NCBI RefSeq assembly: GCF_009818105.1
Contig: NZ_CP046564.1
Coordinates: 3,596,001-3,660,000, forward strand
Reading direction: 5' to 3'
DNA: 64,000 bases
Source: Bacillus sp. N1-1
Lineage (GTDB): Bacteria; Bacillota; Bacilli; Bacillales; Guptibacillaceae
In this document: positions 63,057 to 64,000 of the stretch, in pieces
Position numbering within the stretch: position 1 is the first letter of the stretch
How the letters are laid out: every line of letters begins with the position of its first letter
The notes under the pieces: generated by a model
What the model was told of the DNA's origin: nothing
The model's input: only the letters and a program-made list of their open reading frames with translations
Database searches by the model: none
Made by a program: the position numbers and the translations under genes

Positions 63057-64000
63057 TTATTTAATTAATGATTTTCCTGTCATTTCTTTCGGTTGCTTGC
63101 CGCCAAGCAAGTCGAGAAGCGTTGGTGAAAGGTCCGCAAGAATTCCATCTGTACGAAGCTCTGCACCTTCTTTTGTCACAATAACAGGTACCGGGTTCGT
63201 CGTATGAGCCGTCATCGCATCACCATCAAGCGTTGTGACTTCATCCGAATTCCCGTGGTCAGCGGTAATGATAGCATGTCCGCCTTTTTCGGTAATTTTA
63301 TCAACGATCTTACCCAGACATTCGTCAACGGCCTCAATGGCTTTGACTGTTGGTTCAAGCATTCCGGAATGCCCAACCATGTCAGGATTCGCAAAGTTTA
63401 AGATAATCGCATCGTGCTTATCGGCATCGAGTTCTTTCAGTAACGCGTCCGTCACTTCATAGGCACTCATCTCCGGCTGCAAGTCATAAGTTGCAACTTT
63501 CGGAGAGTCGATAAGAATGCGTTCTTCCCCAGGAAACTCTTCTTCGCGTCCACCGCTAAAGAAGAATGTAACGTGTGGGTATTTCTCCGTCTCAGCAATA
63601 CGCAGCTGCTTGTAATCCTGCTGAGCGAGTACTTCACCAAGCGTGTTATCAAGATTTGTTGGTTTGAAAGCAACGTCGCCTCCAACTGTTTCACTAAAAC
63701 GAGTAAGTGAGACAAAGTGAAGATTTTTAGGACGTTCTTCTCCACGATCGAAACCGCGGAAATCATCATTTGTGAAGACTTGCGAAATCTGGATTGCTCG
63801 GTCAGGACGGAAGTTAAAGAAGATAACTGCATCTTCATCATCAACCGTCGCAATCGGTGAACCGTCCTCTTCGGTCATAACTGAAGGAAGAACGAACTCA
63901 TCATAGATTTCATTTTTGTAATTATCATCAACTAGCTCGTATGGATCTTTGTAAGAAGGGCCATCACCGTATGCCAGGGCACGGTAAGACTTCTCTACGC
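63057..64000 (-). CDS. gpmI: Cofactor-independent phosphoglycerate mutase GpmI (start beyond window)
   Basis: The C-terminal 313 codons of GpmI; translation runs without a stop to the window edge ([30 protein letters not shown]...). Catalytic/metal motifs are visible: [57 protein letters not shown]. Interconverts 3- and 2-phosphoglycerate using Mn2+. In a glycolytic operon with eno. Confidence 0.96.
   Translation of the reverse strand, partial: VEKSYRALAYGDGPSYKDPYELVDDNYKNEIYDEFVLPSVMTEEDGSPIATVDDEDAVIFFNFRPDRAIQISQVFTNDDFRGFDRGEERPKNLHFVSLTRFSETVGGDVAFKPTNLDNTLGEVLAQQDYKQLRIAETEKYPHVTFFFSGGREEEFPGEERILIDSPKVATYDLQPEMSAYEVTDALLKELDADKHDAIILNFANPDMVGHSGMLEPTVKAIEAVDECLGKIVDKITEKGGHAIITADHGNSDEVTTLDGDAMTAHTTNPVPVIVTKEGAELRTDGILADLSPTLLDLLGGKQPKEMTGKSLIK

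Overview
The window is chromosomal DNA from a Gram-positive, low-GC, endospore-forming bacterium of the Bacillaceae. Evidence: strong GGAGG ribosome binding sites, frequent TTG/GTG starts, hairpin-plus-U terminators after most genes, small YjcZ-type sporulation proteins, and many gene blocks in the same order as in Bacillus subtilis (yhcE-F-G-H-I, the yrkD-E-F-H-I-J sulfide cluster, eno/secG/est/rnr/smpB/ssrA). Two Na+:alanine-type symporters and a dispersed GC-rich intergenic repeat fit a salt- or alkali-adapted relative rather than B. subtilis itself. I see no prophage, integrase, transposase or CRISPR array.

Layout. 0-8.4 kb: a two-component system (kinase cut by the window edge), a secreted helical protein, an MscS channel, a frameshifted DUF4349 lipoprotein, and the GntR-controlled ABC operon yhcEFGHI. 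8.5-20 kb: a class-F-like sortase with a fibronectin domain, two AGCS symporters, YhfK, a GGEEF diguanylate cyclase, an old-yellow-enzyme reductase, YuiD, and a 5'-shortened MutS2 paralogue preceded by an elaborate leader. 20-25 kb: BmrA, then a block (nitroreductase, cyclic-nucleotide-fold protein, Rrf2 regulator, IDEAL protein, luciferase-like monooxygenase) linked by four copies of one 19-bp palindrome. 25-31 kb: DeoR regulator divergent from purU, three tiny YjcZ-like genes, redox and membrane proteins, a CNNM/CorC-type protein. 31-36 kb: persulfide/sulfide detoxification under CstR, with ATACCC/GGGTAT operators. 36-47 kb: MsrAB, HxlR, acyltransferase, CstA, Fur-controlled YfhC, an oxidoreductase overlapping the alarmone synthetase YwaC, AtoE, YoaI. 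47-56 kb: thioesterase, VOC protein, 20-bp-periodic repeats, NERD protein, IlvD, MFS pump, repetitive DUF6944 protein, PfpI, LysR, PadR/DUF4188. 56-64 kb: tmRNA, SmpB, RNase R, Est, SecG, enolase and the start-less part of GpmI, i.e. trans-translation and RNA decay next to lower glycolysis.

The most unusual item is the leader of the MutS2 paralogue (about 17239-17455, minus strand). A 30-codon open frame runs through one terminator hairpin and stops just before a second; an upstream 8-mer can pair with the loop and right arm of the second hairpin. This has the architecture of ribosome-mediated attenuation. MutS2 is known as a sensor and splitter of collided ribosomes, so a ribosome-inhibition response gene is a reasonable but unproven hypothesis. 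The second item of interest is the probable Rrf2 regulon at 22.5-25.1 kb.
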